This document shows, piece by piece, positions 27,503 to 37,115 of a DNA stretch of 64,000 bases. Position numbers and translations under genes: made by a program. Within the stretch, counting starts at the first letter, position 1. Every line of letters starts with the position of its first letter. A model generated the notes under the pieces. The model saw nothing but the letters and a program-made list of their open reading frames with translations, did no database searches and was not told the DNA's origin. Source of the stretch: an uncultured Eubacteriales bacterium (GTDB lineage Bacteria; Bacillota; Clostridia; Lachnospirales; Lachnospiraceae); assembly GCA_900315305.1 (NCBI GenBank), contig OMYS01000004.1:62001-126000 (forward strand), written 5' to 3'.

Positions 27503-27530
27503 CGGGGCAGGGCAACCTGCTCCGTTTCTT
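27503..27530 (+). terminator. Weak terminator/attenuator between rpsO and pnp
   Basis: CGGGGCAGG pairs with CCTGCTCCG around GCAA and is followed by TTTCTT. The interrupted T run suggests partial termination or an RNase-processed hairpin that separates S15 output from PNPase. Confidence 0.55.
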
Positions 27531-27563
27531 GTGTAATAAGCCCACTCGGGCAGAAGGAGAAGA

Positions 27564-29711
27564 ATGGGAGACTACAAAACGTATTCAATGGAACTCGCAG
27601 GCAGAACACTGTCGATCGATATCGGCCGTGTCGGCAAGCAGGCGAACGGATGCTGCTTCATGCATTACGGCGACACAGTCGTGCTGAGCACGGCGACGGC
27701 ATCCAAGGCACCGCGTGAGGGTGTGGATTTCTTCCCGCTTTCCGTGGATTTCGATGAGAAAATGTACGCTGTCGGCAAATTCCCGGGCGGCTTCAACAAG
27801 CGCGAGGGCAAGGCATCGACACACGCGATTCTGACGAGCCGCGTGATCGACCGCCCGATGCGTCCGCTGTTCCCGAAGGATTTCCGCAACGACGTCACAC
27901 TGAACAACATGGTCATGTCTGTTGATCCGGCCTGCGATCCGGAGATCCCGGCTATGCTCGGATCCTCGCTCGCGACGGCGATTTCCGACATCCCGTGGGA
28001 CGGCCCGTGCGCAATGACACAGCTCGGTATGATCGATGGCGAGTTCATCGTCAACCCGGGCTATGAGCAGAAGGCAAAGTCCGATCTTGCTCTGACAGTC
28101 GCGTCCACACGCGACAAGGTCATCATGATCGAGGCCGGCGCAAATGAAATCCCCGAGGACAAGATGATCGAGGCGATTTACAAGTGCGACGAGGTCAACA
28201 AGAAGATCATCGCATTTTTCGACAAGATCATCGCTGAGTGCGGAAAGCCGAAGTTCGAGTATCAGCACGTCGTCGTTCCGGAGGACCTGAACGCAGCTCT
28301 CTATGAGATCTGCCCGCCGGAGGAGATGGAGAAGGTCGTCTTCACGGATGACAAGCAGACCCGCGAGAACAATGTCGCGGAGGTCCGCGCGAAGTTCGAG
28401 GAGAAGTACGGCGACAATGAGGAGTGGATGGCCCAGATCGACACGGCCCTCTACAACTACGAGAAGAAGACGGTCCGCAAGATGATCCTGAAGGACCACA
28501 AGAGACCGGACGGCCGTGACATCCGTCAGATCCGTCCGCTCGCAGCTGAGATCGACCTGATCCCGAGAGCACACGGCTCCGCGATGTTTACGCGTGGTCA
28601 GACACAGATCTGCGACTGCGTGACGCTGGCTCCGCTCTCCGAGGCACAGAAGATCGAGGGTCTCGATCCGTACATCACGAAGAAGAGATATATCCACCAG
28701 TATAATTTCCCGTCCTACTCCGTCGGTGAGACAAAGCCGTCGAGAGGCCCGGGACGCCGTGAGATCGGCCATGGCGCGCTGGCAGAGAGAGCTCTCGTCC
28801 CGGTTCTTCCGAGCGAGGAGGAGTTCCCGTATGCAATCCGCGCCGTCTCCGAGACCTTCGAGTCCAACGGCTCCACGTCTCAGGCATCGATCTGCGCGTC
28901 CTCTATGGCACTCATGGCGGCAGGCGTACCGATCAAGAAGGATGTCGCAGGTATTTCCTGCGGCCTCGTCACGGGCGACACGGACGATGATTACATCGTT
29001 CTCACGGATATCCAGGGTCTCGAGGATTTCTTCGGCGACATGGACTTCAAGGTTGCCGGCACGCATGACGGCATCACGGCGATCCAGATGGATATCAAGA
29101 TCCACGGTCTGACAAGAAAGATTGTCGAGGAAGCAATCGCGAGAACGAAGGAAGCGCGCGAGTATATTCTGACAAATGTCATGGAGCCGGTTATCGCAAA
29201 GCCGCGTGACCATGTGTCCAAGTGGGCGCCGAAGATCGTCTCCATCAGCATCGATCCGGACCGTATCGGCGATGTTGTCGGCCAGAAGGGCAAGACGATC
29301 AACAAGCTTATCGAGATGTACGATGTACAGATTGATATCGATGATGACGGCAAGGTCTCGATCATCGGCAACGACGACGCGAACATGAAGAAGTGCGTCG
29401 AGGCGATCCGCATCATTGCGTCCGACTTCGAGAAGGGCCAGATCCTGACGGGCAAGGTCGTCACGATCAAGGACTTCGGCGCGTTCCTTGAGTTCGCACC
29501 GGGCAAGGAAGGCATGGTCCACATCTCCAAGATCGCAAATTCCAGAATCGACAAGGTCGAGGATGTGCTTCATCTCGGCGATGTTGTCCGCGTCATCTGC
29601 CTCGGCAAGGACAAGATGGGCCGCGTCAGCTTCTCCATCAAGGACTGCCCGAAGGATGACACAGCGTCCATGGATATGGGCAGAGTCGTCGCCTCCGCAG
29701 ATCCGGAGTGA
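27564..29711 (+). CDS. pnp: Polyribonucleotide nucleotidyltransferase (PNPase)
   Basis: 715 aa. It degrades RNA 3' to 5' with phosphate. Two RNase PH-like domains are visible, the second with RAHGSAMFTRGQTQ and FPSYSVGETKPSRGPGRREIGHG; then a KH domain (DVVGQKGKTINKLIE) and a C-terminal S1 domain (GKVVTIKDFGAFLEF, GKEGMVHISKI). The ATG follows AAGGAGAAG. No truncation. Confidence 0.97.
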   Translation: MGDYKTYSMELAGRTLSIDIGRVGKQANGCCFMHYGDTVVLSTATASKAPREGVDFFPLSVDFDEKMYAVGKFPGGFNKREGKASTHAILTSRVIDRPMRPLFPKDFRNDVTLNNMVMSVDPACDPEIPAMLGSSLATAISDIPWDGPCAMTQLGMIDGEFIVNPGYEQKAKSDLALTVASTRDKVIMIEAGANEIPEDKMIEAIYKCDEVNKKIIAFFDKIIAECGKPKFEYQHVVVPEDLNAALYEICPPEEMEKVVFTDDKQTRENNVAEVRAKFEEKYGDNEEWMAQIDTALYNYEKKTVRKMILKDHKRPDGRDIRQIRPLAAEIDLIPRAHGSAMFTRGQTQICDCVTLAPLSEAQKIEGLDPYITKKRYIHQYNFPSYSVGETKPSRGPGRREIGHGALAERALVPVLPSEEEFPYAIRAVSETFESNGSTSQASICASSMALMAAGVPIKKDVAGISCGLVTGDTDDDYIVLTDIQGLEDFFGDMDFKVAGTHDGITAIQMDIKIHGLTRKIVEEAIARTKEAREYILTNVMEPVIAKPRDHVSKWAPKIVSISIDPDRIGDVVGQKGKTINKLIEMYDVQIDIDDDGKVSIIGNDDANMKKCVEAIRIIASDFEKGQILTGKVVTIKDFGAFLEFAPGKEGMVHISKIANSRIDKVEDVLHLGDVVRVICLGKDKMGRVSFSIKDCPKDDTASMDMGRVVASADPE

Positions 29712-29780
29712 CAGAATGCCGGGAGGGGCCTCTGATGGGGCCTGCGGTTATCCGGCATGAATACAGAGAACTTATTCCGC

Positions 29781-29819
29781 ATTCAGATTCGGAAAATGCT
29801 TTGCGTCTGGGTGCTGAAT
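29781..29819. repeat. Degenerate family C repeat, after pnp
   Basis: ATTCAG and CTGAAT enclose GGAAAATGCTTTGCGTCTGGG, recognisable as a decayed version of the GGAACGC/GCGTTCC core and the GTCTGGGG segment of the copies at 34758 and 54916. Confidence 0.45.
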
Positions 29820-29830
29820 AATATGTACAT

Positions 29831-29874
29831 GAGCCTCCTGAGAGCTGCAAAGGCAGCTCCGGGGGGCTCATTCT
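29831..29874 (+). terminator. Terminator-like hairpin after pnp
   Basis: GAGCCTCC...GAGCTGC pairs with GCAGCTC...GGGGGGCTC around AAAG, followed by only ATTCT. The strong stem lies between pnp and the ywaF-like gene; the weak tail lowers confidence. Confidence 0.5.
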
Positions 29875-29888
29875 AAAAGAAGGATACA

Positions 29889-30659
29889 ATGAAATATTTC
29901 TGGAAACAGGAGTTTGATCTGCCGAAGGGCATCGGGTACGGTCGGTTTTCCGCGGCGCATATACTGACACTCTGTGTGATTGCGGCGCTCATTGTTCTGG
30001 GAACCCGACTGTTCCTCAGGTGCCGGGAGCAGGCGCAGGACACTGTGGTCCGCCTGATTCCGCCGGTCATGGCCGGTCTTGAGGTCTGGAAGGACCTGTT
30101 TCTTGTGTCCGTGCACCGGTTTTCAATCGGGTATCTGCCGCTTCATCTGTGCAGCTTAGGCATCATTACGTTCTTCGGGGCCGCATACGCGAAAAGCAGA
30201 AAATGGAGAGAGATCTGGGGCGAGATTTCATTCTGTCTGATTCTTCCCGGAGCGGTCTCTGCCCTCATTTTCCCGGACTGGGCGAATCTCTACCCGGTCT
30301 TTAACTTCATTAACCTGCACAGCTTTACCTGGCACGGCCTGCTCGTCTTCTTCCCGGTGCTTCTGCGCGCGGGCGGCCGCGTCCATCCGACCGTGAGGCA
30401 CATCCACTACAGTCTGCTGTTTCTTGCGGCCGTTGTGCCGCCGATTCTCATTTTCGATAAAATGACGGGCTGCAATTACCTGTTCGTGAACCGGCCGGTC
30501 AGCGGAACGCCGCTTGAGGCGCTGGCGGACCTCATGGGAAATCCGGGATATCTTATCGGCTATGCAGCAATGGTTGTCGGCGTGATCCTTCTGGTGTACG
30601 GGCTTATCTATCTCGCGGACTGTGTGGGGAAGAGGCTTCGTGCTGATAAAGATATTTAA
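29889..30659 (+). CDS. YwaF/TMEM164-family integral membrane protein
   Basis: 256 aa with about six or seven hydrophobic segments. RFSIGYLPLHLCSLGI and DWANLYPVFNFINLHSFTWH match the conserved His/Asn-bearing pattern of the YwaF family (TIGR02206). The family's function in bacteria is not established. It begins with ATG shortly after a GAAGGA site and is followed by an HD hydrolase 16 bases after its stop. Confidence 0.8.
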   Translation: MKYFWKQEFDLPKGIGYGRFSAAHILTLCVIAALIVLGTRLFLRCREQAQDTVVRLIPPVMAGLEVWKDLFLVSVHRFSIGYLPLHLCSLGIITFFGAAYAKSRKWREIWGEISFCLILPGAVSALIFPDWANLYPVFNFINLHSFTWHGLLVFFPVLLRAGGRVHPTVRHIHYSLLFLAAVVPPILIFDKMTGCNYLFVNRPVSGTPLEALADLMGNPGYLIGYAAMVVGVILLVYGLIYLADCVGKRLRADKDI

Positions 30660-30675
30660 CAAGGAGGATGATTTT

Positions 30676-31608
30676 ATGAGGATTGACAGGACAAGAGTCA
30701 CACGCGCATTTGATGAGTATACGTCTCACTATAATTTGAGCGATCCGAAGGTGAAGCTGAAGTATGACCACACGTACCGCGTCGCGGACCTGGCCGATGA
30801 TATTGCCCGGAGCCTTTCCATGAGCCGCGAGGACATTGATCTCGCGTGGCTTCTCGGCATGCTTCACGACATCGGACGGTTCGAGCAGGTGCGCCGGTTC
30901 GGGACATTTCAGGATGGACAGTCCGTAAACCACGCGGCACTCAGCGCGGACATTCTGTTCGGCGGTCCGGGCGCGGCCGTGGCAGAGGCTGGGGCAGGGA
31001 AGGCTCCTGAAGACGGCGGTTCAGGTGCTGTCTCTGAAGGAGAGGCGAATCTTAAAGACGGCGGTCCGGGCGCGGCGTCTGCAGGCCTTGACGGAGAAGC
31101 TGCCTCCGGTCACGAGGAGCCCCTCATCCGGCGCTTTCTCGAGGATTCGTCTGAGGACCGTCTCATTGAGAAGGCCATCCGGCTCCACAATGTCTATCAT
31201 CTGCCGGAGAAAATGACGGAGCGGGAGTACCGCTTTGCAACGCTCCTCCGGGACGCGGACAAGATCGACATTCTCCGCGTGAACTGTGAGACGCCGCGGT
31301 CGGAGATCTATGACATTCCAGAGGAGGAATTCCGCACGTCGTCCATATCGGATGAGGTCCTTGATGAAATTCTCCGCTGTGAAAATGTCGACCGCCGCAA
31401 TTCGAAGACGCCGGTCGACTATATCATCGGCCACATCGGCTTCGTCTTCGGCATTGTCTATCCGGAGAGCTTTCGCCTGATTAAGAAGCAGGGGTATCTC
31501 GATGAGATGATGGACTATAAGACAACAAATCCGGATACAGCCGCAAAATTCAAGCTGATCCGGAAATGTGTGAACGCGTATATTGATGAAAAATGCAGGG
31601 CGGACTGA
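30676..31608 (+). CDS. HD-domain hydrolase with a low-complexity insert
   Basis: 310 aa. The HD metal site is in LGMLHDIGRFEQ (residues about 56-67), and a later RDADKIDILRV supplies the final Asp. Between ALSADILF and LIRRFLEDSSED, residues about 96-148 form a Gly/Ala/Glu-rich insert with three imperfect copies of GG-P/S-GA; relatives of this HD family join these two parts directly. A phosphohydrolase activity is expected, substrate unknown. The ATG follows AAGGAGG. A long bidirectional hairpin ends the gene. Confidence 0.82.
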   Translation: MRIDRTRVTRAFDEYTSHYNLSDPKVKLKYDHTYRVADLADDIARSLSMSREDIDLAWLLGMLHDIGRFEQVRRFGTFQDGQSVNHAALSADILFGGPGAAVAEAGAGKAPEDGGSGAVSEGEANLKDGGPGAASAGLDGEAASGHEEPLIRRFLEDSSEDRLIEKAIRLHNVYHLPEKMTEREYRFATLLRDADKIDILRVNCETPRSEIYDIPEEEFRTSSISDEVLDEILRCENVDRRNSKTPVDYIIGHIGFVFGIVYPESFRLIKKQGYLDEMMDYKTTNPDTAAKFKLIRKCVNAYIDEKCRAD

Positions 31609-31675
31609 CCGCAGGGCATGCGCGGGGCGATATGTCAAGACGTGCCTGAAATGCCCCGCGTGCCCCTGCGGCTTT
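31609..31675. terminator. Bidirectional terminator between the HD gene and pepT
   Basis: CCGCAGGG and GCGCGGGGC pair with GCCCCGCG and CCCTGCGG across 24 loop bases, followed by CTTTTG on the + strand. It lies between two convergent genes. Confidence 0.65.
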
Positions 31676-31679
31676 TGAC

Positions 31680-32858
31680 TCAGAGCTTTGCGATCTCAAT
31701 CAGCGCTTCGGCGGATTTCTCCATCTCGGGAATCGACGCGTACTCATAGCGGCCGTGGTAGTTGTAGCCGCCCGTCGAGAGGTTCGGGCAGGGAATGCCG
31801 CGGAAGGAGAGCATCGCCCCGTCCGTGCCGCCGCGGATCGGCTCGCTTGTCGGGACCGCTCCGACCTTCCGGTAGGCCTCCTTTGCGCGGTTGACGAGGT
31901 CCATGTGATCGCGCATGATTTCGATCATGTTGTAGTACTGGTCGTGTACAGAAAGCTCGAAGACGCCGTCGCCGTACCGCGCGTTCAGGAAATCGATGAT
32001 TCTCTTCATTTCCTGCTTTCTGGCCTCGAATTTTGCGCGGTCATGGTCGCGGATAATGTACTCGAGCCTTGCCTGCTCGACATCTCCGCTGATGTGGGAC
32101 AGGAAATAGAAGCCCTCGCGGCCCTCCGTGTGCTCCGGCACCTCCGCAGGAGGAAGCATACTCTGGAACTCGCAGGCGAGTCTTGCCGCGTTGATCATGA
32201 TGTTCTTTGCGCTGCCCGGGTGGACAGATTTTCCGTGAATAGTCACGACGGCGCCGGCCGCGTTGAAGTTTTCGTACTCGACGATGCCGAGCTTTCCGCC
32301 GTCGACTGTGTAGGCCTGCTTCGCGCCGAAGAGATCCGCATCAAAATGAGCGACGCCGCTTCCGATCTCCTCGTCCGGTGTGAACGCGATCCGGATCTCG
32401 TGGTGCGGAATGTCGGGGTGGGAGAGAAAATAGTCCGCGAGGTTCATGATCTCCGCGACGCCGGCCTTGTCGTCCGCGCCGAGGAGCGTCGTTCCGTCGG
32501 TCGCGATCAGGTCCTCGCCGATGTGATTTTCGAGCTCCGGGAATACGGCCGGGTCGAGCAGCTTGTCCTTTCCGTCATAGCTTCGGATGATCCGCGGCTT
32601 TACGTGACTGCCGCTCGCGTCCGGAGACGTGTCCATGTGGGAGATGAACCCGATCGCCGGGGCGCTGCCCGGGACACACGCATAGACGTAGCAGTTTTTT
32701 TCGTCGTATGTGACGGAGGCCCCGGCGGAGCGGAGCTCATCCGCAAGGAGAGATGCGAGGTCCCGCTGCTTCGCGGTAGATGGGGAGGTCCCGGCCGTCT
32801 CCGAGGACTGGGTGTCAATCTGTACATATTTCAGGAAACGTTCAATTAGTTTTTCCAT
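31680..32858 (-). CDS. pepT: Peptidase T (aminotripeptidase)
   Basis: 392 aa. It removes the N-terminal residue from tripeptides in the cytoplasm. Zinc-site segments are FISHMDTSPDASG, LLGADDKAGVAEIM and FTPDEEIGSGVAHFD (metal bridge and catalytic Glu-Glu), plus PIRGGTDGAMLSFRGIPCPN near the end. The start at 32858 (- strand) has AAAGGA upstream. It is divergent from the serine hydrolase across 131 bases that contain a possible TTCACG-17-TAAAAT promoter (32916-32944) facing the + strand. Confidence 0.95.
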   Translation of the reverse strand: MEKLIERFLKYVQIDTQSSETAGTSPSTAKQRDLASLLADELRSAGASVTYDEKNCYVYACVPGSAPAIGFISHMDTSPDASGSHVKPRIIRSYDGKDKLLDPAVFPELENHIGEDLIATDGTTLLGADDKAGVAEIMNLADYFLSHPDIPHHEIRIAFTPDEEIGSGVAHFDADLFGAKQAYTVDGGKLGIVEYENFNAAGAVVTIHGKSVHPGSAKNIMINAARLACEFQSMLPPAEVPEHTEGREGFYFLSHISGDVEQARLEYIIRDHDRAKFEARKQEMKRIIDFLNARYGDGVFELSVHDQYYNMIEIMRDHMDLVNRAKEAYRKVGAVPTSEPIRGGTDGAMLSFRGIPCPNLSTGGYNYHGRYEYASIPEMEKSAEALIEIAKL

Positions 32859-32989
32859 GGAATATCATATCCTTTCGTAAAATCAGTCTTCTATCCAGTA
32901 TACCGCAAAATCAGCTTCACGCAATCGGCGGCTCGTTGTAAAATAGCCGTATAGACATGAGGCTTTGCATTTAAGAGAAAGGGTATAGT

Positions 32990-34756
32990 ATGGCAGGTTT
33001 TGATTTGGCGTTTCTGCAGCTTCTCTTCAGGCTCTGCGCCCGCCAGACGGGACAGATCAGCAAGATCGATTTCACGCCGCAGAAGCCGCATTTTGTGGGA
33101 GATCCGATCCCGCAGCCCTTTGAGCGCGCGACGCCCGAGTCGCAGGGCGTGAGCTCCGAGCATGTGAGACAGTATCTCGAGGCGCTGAAGAATGACCCCG
33201 AGGCGAACCCGCATCACGCGATCATTCTCCGCCACGGAAAAATCATTGCCGAGTGCGCATTTGCTCCGTATCAGAGAGGCATGTGGCATATCACGCACTC
33301 GATGTGCAAGTCATTTACAGGCATGGCCGTAGGTCTCGCGGTCCACGAGGGGCTCTTTACGCTCGACGACAAGCTCGATGATATCTTTCCGCAGTATATC
33401 AAGCTCCTCTCGCGCTTCGGCCGCAAGGAGGTCACGATCCGCCATCTCCTGACCATGACGTCGGGCGTCGACTTCGGTGAGGCGCGCGCGATCTCGGGAA
33501 ATGACTGGCGCACCGGCTTTATGTCGGCAAATGTCAAATTTGAGCCAGGGACGCAGTGGGAGTACAATTCGATGAACTCCTATATGCTCTCCGCCGTCAT
33601 CCAGGAGAAGACCGGGGAGACTATGTTCGAGTACCTGAAGAAGCGCGTCTTCGATCCGCTCGGAATCAAAGAGGTTTTCTGGGAGAAATGCCCGATGGGC
33701 GTCACGAAGGGCGGCTGGGGCATGTTCATCCGCCCGGAGGATGCCTGCAAGCTCGGCCAGCTGTATCTCGACATGGGCCGCTGGAAGGGAAAGCAGATCA
33801 TCCCCGAGGAATGGGTGAGAGATGCGACGAGGAAAGAGGCCGACAACGGAAAATACGGCTACGGCTACCAGCTGTGGATGGAGGAGAGGCCCGGAGGCTA
33901 CGCCTACAACGGCCTGTTCGGCCAGGATGTCGTCATTTACCCGGACGACGATATGATCATCATGATCAACGCCGGAAACCGCGAGATGACGCAGAGCGGC
34001 TCGCTCACCGAGATTATGCGCCGGTACTGGGGCATCGGGTATTTTCCATCCGATGAGCCGCTGCCGGAGGATACGCTCGCCAGGGAGGAGCTGGAGAGCC
34101 GCATCGCGGAGTATGAGGGCAGGAAGCCGGCAGGACCTGTGATCACGCGCGGCGGCTGGTTTGCGCGCCGGAAGAAGTCTGAGATCATGACGCCGGAGGA
34201 GCTGATGGCCGAGCTCAAGGGCTGCTCATTTAAAATGGAGGCGGGGACGACCGGTATCTTCCCGCTGATCTGTCAGGTCATGCACTACAATTTCACGGAC
34301 GGGATCAGTCAGGTCAGCTTCGACGAGATCGACGGACAGCTGATGGTGCTCTTCTACGAGGGAAAGGACATTCATCACGTCCGCGTCGGCTTCGACAAGG
34401 CGGCCGTGAGCGAGATCATGCTGCACGGCGAGCCGTACTATATCGGGACGAAGGGCCGGATCGCGACAGATGAAAATGACCGCATCGTTCTCCTTCTCGA
34501 CATCACCTTCATCGAGGAGGCGTGTACGAGAAAAATTAATTTTTATTTTGGCAGTGATACGATTGAGATGCGCGCAAATGAGACGCCTGGCGAGGACGTC
34601 ATCGCGGACGCGATCCAGTACACGGGCGACAACCCGGACTTCTACAGGCTCCCGATTATAAAGAACATCATCGCGGAGGGCGGAATGAACCTGGTGAATA
34701 TCGCGATCCAGTCGGCAATTCACCCGACGGACATCGGGCATCTGATTCATGAATAA
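32990..34756 (+). CDS. Beta-lactamase-family (class C-like) serine hydrolase
   Basis: 588 aa. The SxxK nucleophile motif is Ser104-Met-Cys-Lys107 and the partner Tyr is probably Tyr192 (WEYNSMNSY); the third motif is less clear, around GLFGQDVVIYP. No signal peptide is convincing, so a cytoplasmic esterase or peptidase is likely. The C-terminal 200 residues (about 390-588) form a separate domain seen in some Firmicute relatives of this family. Substrate unknown. Start chosen at ATG 32990 after GAAAGGG. Confidence 0.8.
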   Translation: MAGFDLAFLQLLFRLCARQTGQISKIDFTPQKPHFVGDPIPQPFERATPESQGVSSEHVRQYLEALKNDPEANPHHAIILRHGKIIAECAFAPYQRGMWHITHSMCKSFTGMAVGLAVHEGLFTLDDKLDDIFPQYIKLLSRFGRKEVTIRHLLTMTSGVDFGEARAISGNDWRTGFMSANVKFEPGTQWEYNSMNSYMLSAVIQEKTGETMFEYLKKRVFDPLGIKEVFWEKCPMGVTKGGWGMFIRPEDACKLGQLYLDMGRWKGKQIIPEEWVRDATRKEADNGKYGYGYQLWMEERPGGYAYNGLFGQDVVIYPDDDMIIMINAGNREMTQSGSLTEIMRRYWGIGYFPSDEPLPEDTLAREELESRIAEYEGRKPAGPVITRGGWFARRKKSEIMTPEELMAELKGCSFKMEAGTTGIFPLICQVMHYNFTDGISQVSFDEIDGQLMVLFYEGKDIHHVRVGFDKAAVSEIMLHGEPYYIGTKGRIATDENDRIVLLLDITFIEEACTRKINFYFGSDTIEMRANETPGEDVIADAIQYTGDNPDFYRLPIIKNIIAEGGMNLVNIAIQSAIHPTDIGHLIHE

Positions 34757-34757
34757 T

Positions 34758-34812
34758 AACAGCACCCATCAGGAACGCGAAGCGTTCCGAGTCTGGGGTG
34801 ATGAATAGCTGC
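34758..34812. repeat. Family C palindromic repeat, copy 1
   Basis: GGAACGC and GCGTTCC form a 7-bp stem around GAA, flanked by CACCC/GGGTG and ending GATGAATAGCTGC. It begins two bases after the serine hydrolase stop. The core and the GAGTCTGGGG segment recur at 54916-54962. Confidence 0.75.
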
Positions 34813-34842
34813 AATTGTTTATAGGTAATGGAGGTACACACA

Positions 34843-35505
34843 ATGGATGTCAATGAAATTTTAAAGCATGTCGATCACACACTTCTCAGCGTCACGGCAA
34901 CCCGCTCCGATATCCGGAAGATCTGCGACGAGGGCATGCGCTATCACACCGCATCGGTCTGCATTCCGGCCAGCTATGTGAAGGACGCGAAGAGCTATGT
35001 CGGGGACAAGCTGAGAATCTGCACCGTCATCGGTTTCCCGAACGGCTACGACACATCGGCCGCAAAGGCATTCATGGCGACGGACGCCGTGGAGAATGGC
35101 GCCGACGAGGTCGACATGGTCATCAACCAGGGTTGGGTCAAGGATGAGAAATACGCGGACATCGAGGCGGAGATCGCGATGGTCAAGGAGGCCTGCAAGG
35201 GCCGCATTCTCAAGGTGATCATCGAGACCTGCAACCTGACCGAGGAGGAGAAAATCCGCATGTGCTCCGTCGTCACGAGCGCCGGCGCCGATTACATCAA
35301 GACCTCGACGGGCTTCGGCAAGGCGGGCGCAACCTTTGACGACGTGAAGCTCTTCAAGAAGTATGTCGGAAAAAATGTAAAGATCAAGGCGGCCGGCGGC
35401 ATCCATTCGCTTGAGGACGCGGAGACCTTCCTTGCGCTCGGCGCGGACAGACTCGGGACGAGCCGCATCGTGAAGATCGTCGAGGAGATGGAAGCCGCAA
35501 AGTAA
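34843..35505 (+). CDS. deoC: Deoxyribose-phosphate aldolase
   Basis: 220 aa. It splits 2-deoxyribose 5-phosphate into acetaldehyde and glyceraldehyde 3-phosphate. The Schiff-base lysine is Lys153 in [16 protein letters not shown] near the start and [13 protein letters not shown] near the end are standard. The ATG at 34843 follows GGAGG; an upstream ATG at 34828 overlaps that site. A histidine phosphatase follows. Confidence 0.95.
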   Translation: MDVNEILKHVDHTLLSVTATRSDIRKICDEGMRYHTASVCIPASYVKDAKSYVGDKLRICTVIGFPNGYDTSAAKAFMATDAVENGADEVDMVINQGWVKDEKYADIEAEIAMVKEACKGRILKVIIETCNLTEEEKIRMCSVVTSAGADYIKTSTGFGKAGATFDDVKLFKKYVGKNVKIKAAGGIHSLEDAETFLALGADRLGTSRIVKIVEEMEAAK

Positions 35506-35538
35506 GACCGCTTTGCATGAGAATTGTGGGAGAAAAAT

Positions 35539-36075
35539 TTGGGACATTTGTATTTTGCGCGCCACGGCCAGACCGTCTGGAACGTGGAAAATAAGATCTG
35601 CGGGGCGACCGACATCGCGCTCACAGAGACAGGACATGAGCAGGCAAGGGAGCTCGGGAGAAAGATCCTCGCGGAGAAGCTTGATATCGATGAGATCCTC
35701 TGCTCGCCGCTGATCCGGGCGGCGGACACAGCGAGAGAGATCGCGGCGATCACGGGCCTTCCGCTCCGCGTGGAGAACGCGCTCACGGAGCAGTGCTTCG
35801 GACGGTTTGAGTCGACGCCGCGCGACGGGAAGGAATTTGCGGAATGCAAGATGCATTTCGCGGATTCCTACGACGGCGGTGAGTCGATGCTGCGCCTCGC
35901 GCAGAGAATCTACAACCTTCTGGATAAGGTCACATCGGAGGAAGGAAAGGTGTATCTTCTCGTTGCACACAATGGGATCAGCCGTGTCATCGAGTCGTAT
36001 TTCCGCGACATGACCAATGAGGAGTACGCCCGGTTCGGAATCGGAAACTGCGAGATCCGCCGGTATGATTTTTGA
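35539..36075 (+). CDS. Histidine phosphatase family protein
   Basis: 178 aa. The catalytic RHG motif is Arg8-His9-Gly10 (LYFARHGQTVWN), with DEILCSPLIRAADTA and VAHNGISR providing the other phosphate-pocket residues. It is a phosphoglycerate-mutase-like phosphatase of unknown substrate. I choose TTG 35539, five bases after GGGAGA, since it gives the normal N-terminus; a TTG five codons earlier is the alternative. Confidence 0.82.
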   Translation: MGHLYFARHGQTVWNVENKICGATDIALTETGHEQARELGRKILAEKLDIDEILCSPLIRAADTAREIAAITGLPLRVENALTEQCFGRFESTPRDGKEFAECKMHFADSYDGGESMLRLAQRIYNLLDKVTSEEGKVYLLVAHNGISRVIESYFRDMTNEEYARFGIGNCEIRRYDF

Positions 36076-36092
36076 CAGCGAGGAGCATGAGC

Positions 36093-37007
36093 GTGGCAAC
36101 ATTAGATTATTACCGCATTTTTTACTGCGTCGCCGAGTGCAAGAGCTTCACGAAGGCGGCGGAGCTGATGAACAACAGCCAGCCGAATATCACGCGCTGC
36201 ATGAACAATCTGGAAAATGAGCTCGGCGTCAAGCTGTTTGAGCGCACGCACCGCGGCATCACGCTGACGAGGACCGGGCAGCGGCTCTACGAGCATGTGG
36301 CGGTCGCTCTCGAGCAGTTTGATATCGGGGAGGCTGAGATCCGCGAGGAGCAGAACATGACGTCCGGCCTGATTTCGATCGGGGCGAGTGAAATTGCCCT
36401 CCATATGACGCTGCTCCCGGCTCTTCAGAAATTCCTGGAGGAATATCCGAAGATCCGCATCCGCATCACGAATGACCCGTCTCCGGAGGCGATGCAGGCG
36501 CTCGATGAGGGAGTTGTCGACTTTGCGGTCATTACGACCCCGTTCGGCTTAAAGCGCGGCATGGTCAGCATCCCGCTGGTCTCCTTTCATGAGATTCTCC
36601 TCGCGGGAAATGCATACCGGGGCAAGCTGAACCGCGTCCATTCGCTGAAGGAGCTCGCGGAGCATCCGTTCATTTCGCTCGGAAGCGGGACGGGGACGAG
36701 AGACCTCTATGTCCAGTACTTTATGAACAGCGGCCTCACCTTCACGCCGGATCTCGAGGCGTCGACGACCGATCAGATCCTGCCGATGGTGGAGTACGGC
36801 CTCGGCCTCGGCTTTTACCCGGAGGAGCTCGCAAGGGACGCGATCCGGGAGGGCAAGGTGTTCCGGGTTTACACGGACGAGCCGTCTCCGGAGCGGCAGG
36901 TGTGCCTGCTCCTTAAGAAGAACCGGAAGCTAGGCACTGCGTCGGAGAAGCTGATTGCCCAGATGAAGGCGCAGAGCGGAGAGAAGCGGCCCCCGGAAGA
37001 GAAGTAA
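36093..37007 (+). CDS. LysR-family transcriptional regulator
   Basis: 304 aa. An N-terminal winged helix (YYRIFYCVAECKSFTKAAELM, NITRCMNNLENELGVKLFER) is followed by a periplasmic-binding-protein-like effector domain. GTG 36093, seven bases after AGGAG, gives the typical LysR start; ATG 36087 is too close to the site. It lies 17 bases after the histidine phosphatase on the same strand. Its target and effector cannot be deduced; no divergent partner gene is present. Confidence 0.85.
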   Translation: MATLDYYRIFYCVAECKSFTKAAELMNNSQPNITRCMNNLENELGVKLFERTHRGITLTRTGQRLYEHVAVALEQFDIGEAEIREEQNMTSGLISIGASEIALHMTLLPALQKFLEEYPKIRIRITNDPSPEAMQALDEGVVDFAVITTPFGLKRGMVSIPLVSFHEILLAGNAYRGKLNRVHSLKELAEHPFISLGSGTGTRDLYVQYFMNSGLTFTPDLEASTTDQILPMVEYGLGLGFYPEELARDAIREGKVFRVYTDEPSPERQVCLLLKKNRKLGTASEKLIAQMKAQSGEKRPPEEK

Positions 37008-37115
37008 ACGGGCCAGCTGAAAAGGGACAGCTATGCGCAGGGACTTTGCTTAATAAAGGACAGCCCGCAGAAGAATCGGGATGCGCAGAGAATTGCAACA
37101 GGAGACAGAAACATC

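Noticed and set aside
27585..29573. 662-codon open frame on the - strand opposite pnp
   Set aside because: It is a shadow of the pnp coding sequence, a result of high GC and biased codon use; composition is Leu/Arg/Asp/Val-rich and no domain is recognisable.
31755..32849. 364-codon + strand frame opposite pepT
   Set aside because: pepT on the - strand has all family motifs and a ribosome site; the + strand frame is its mirror.
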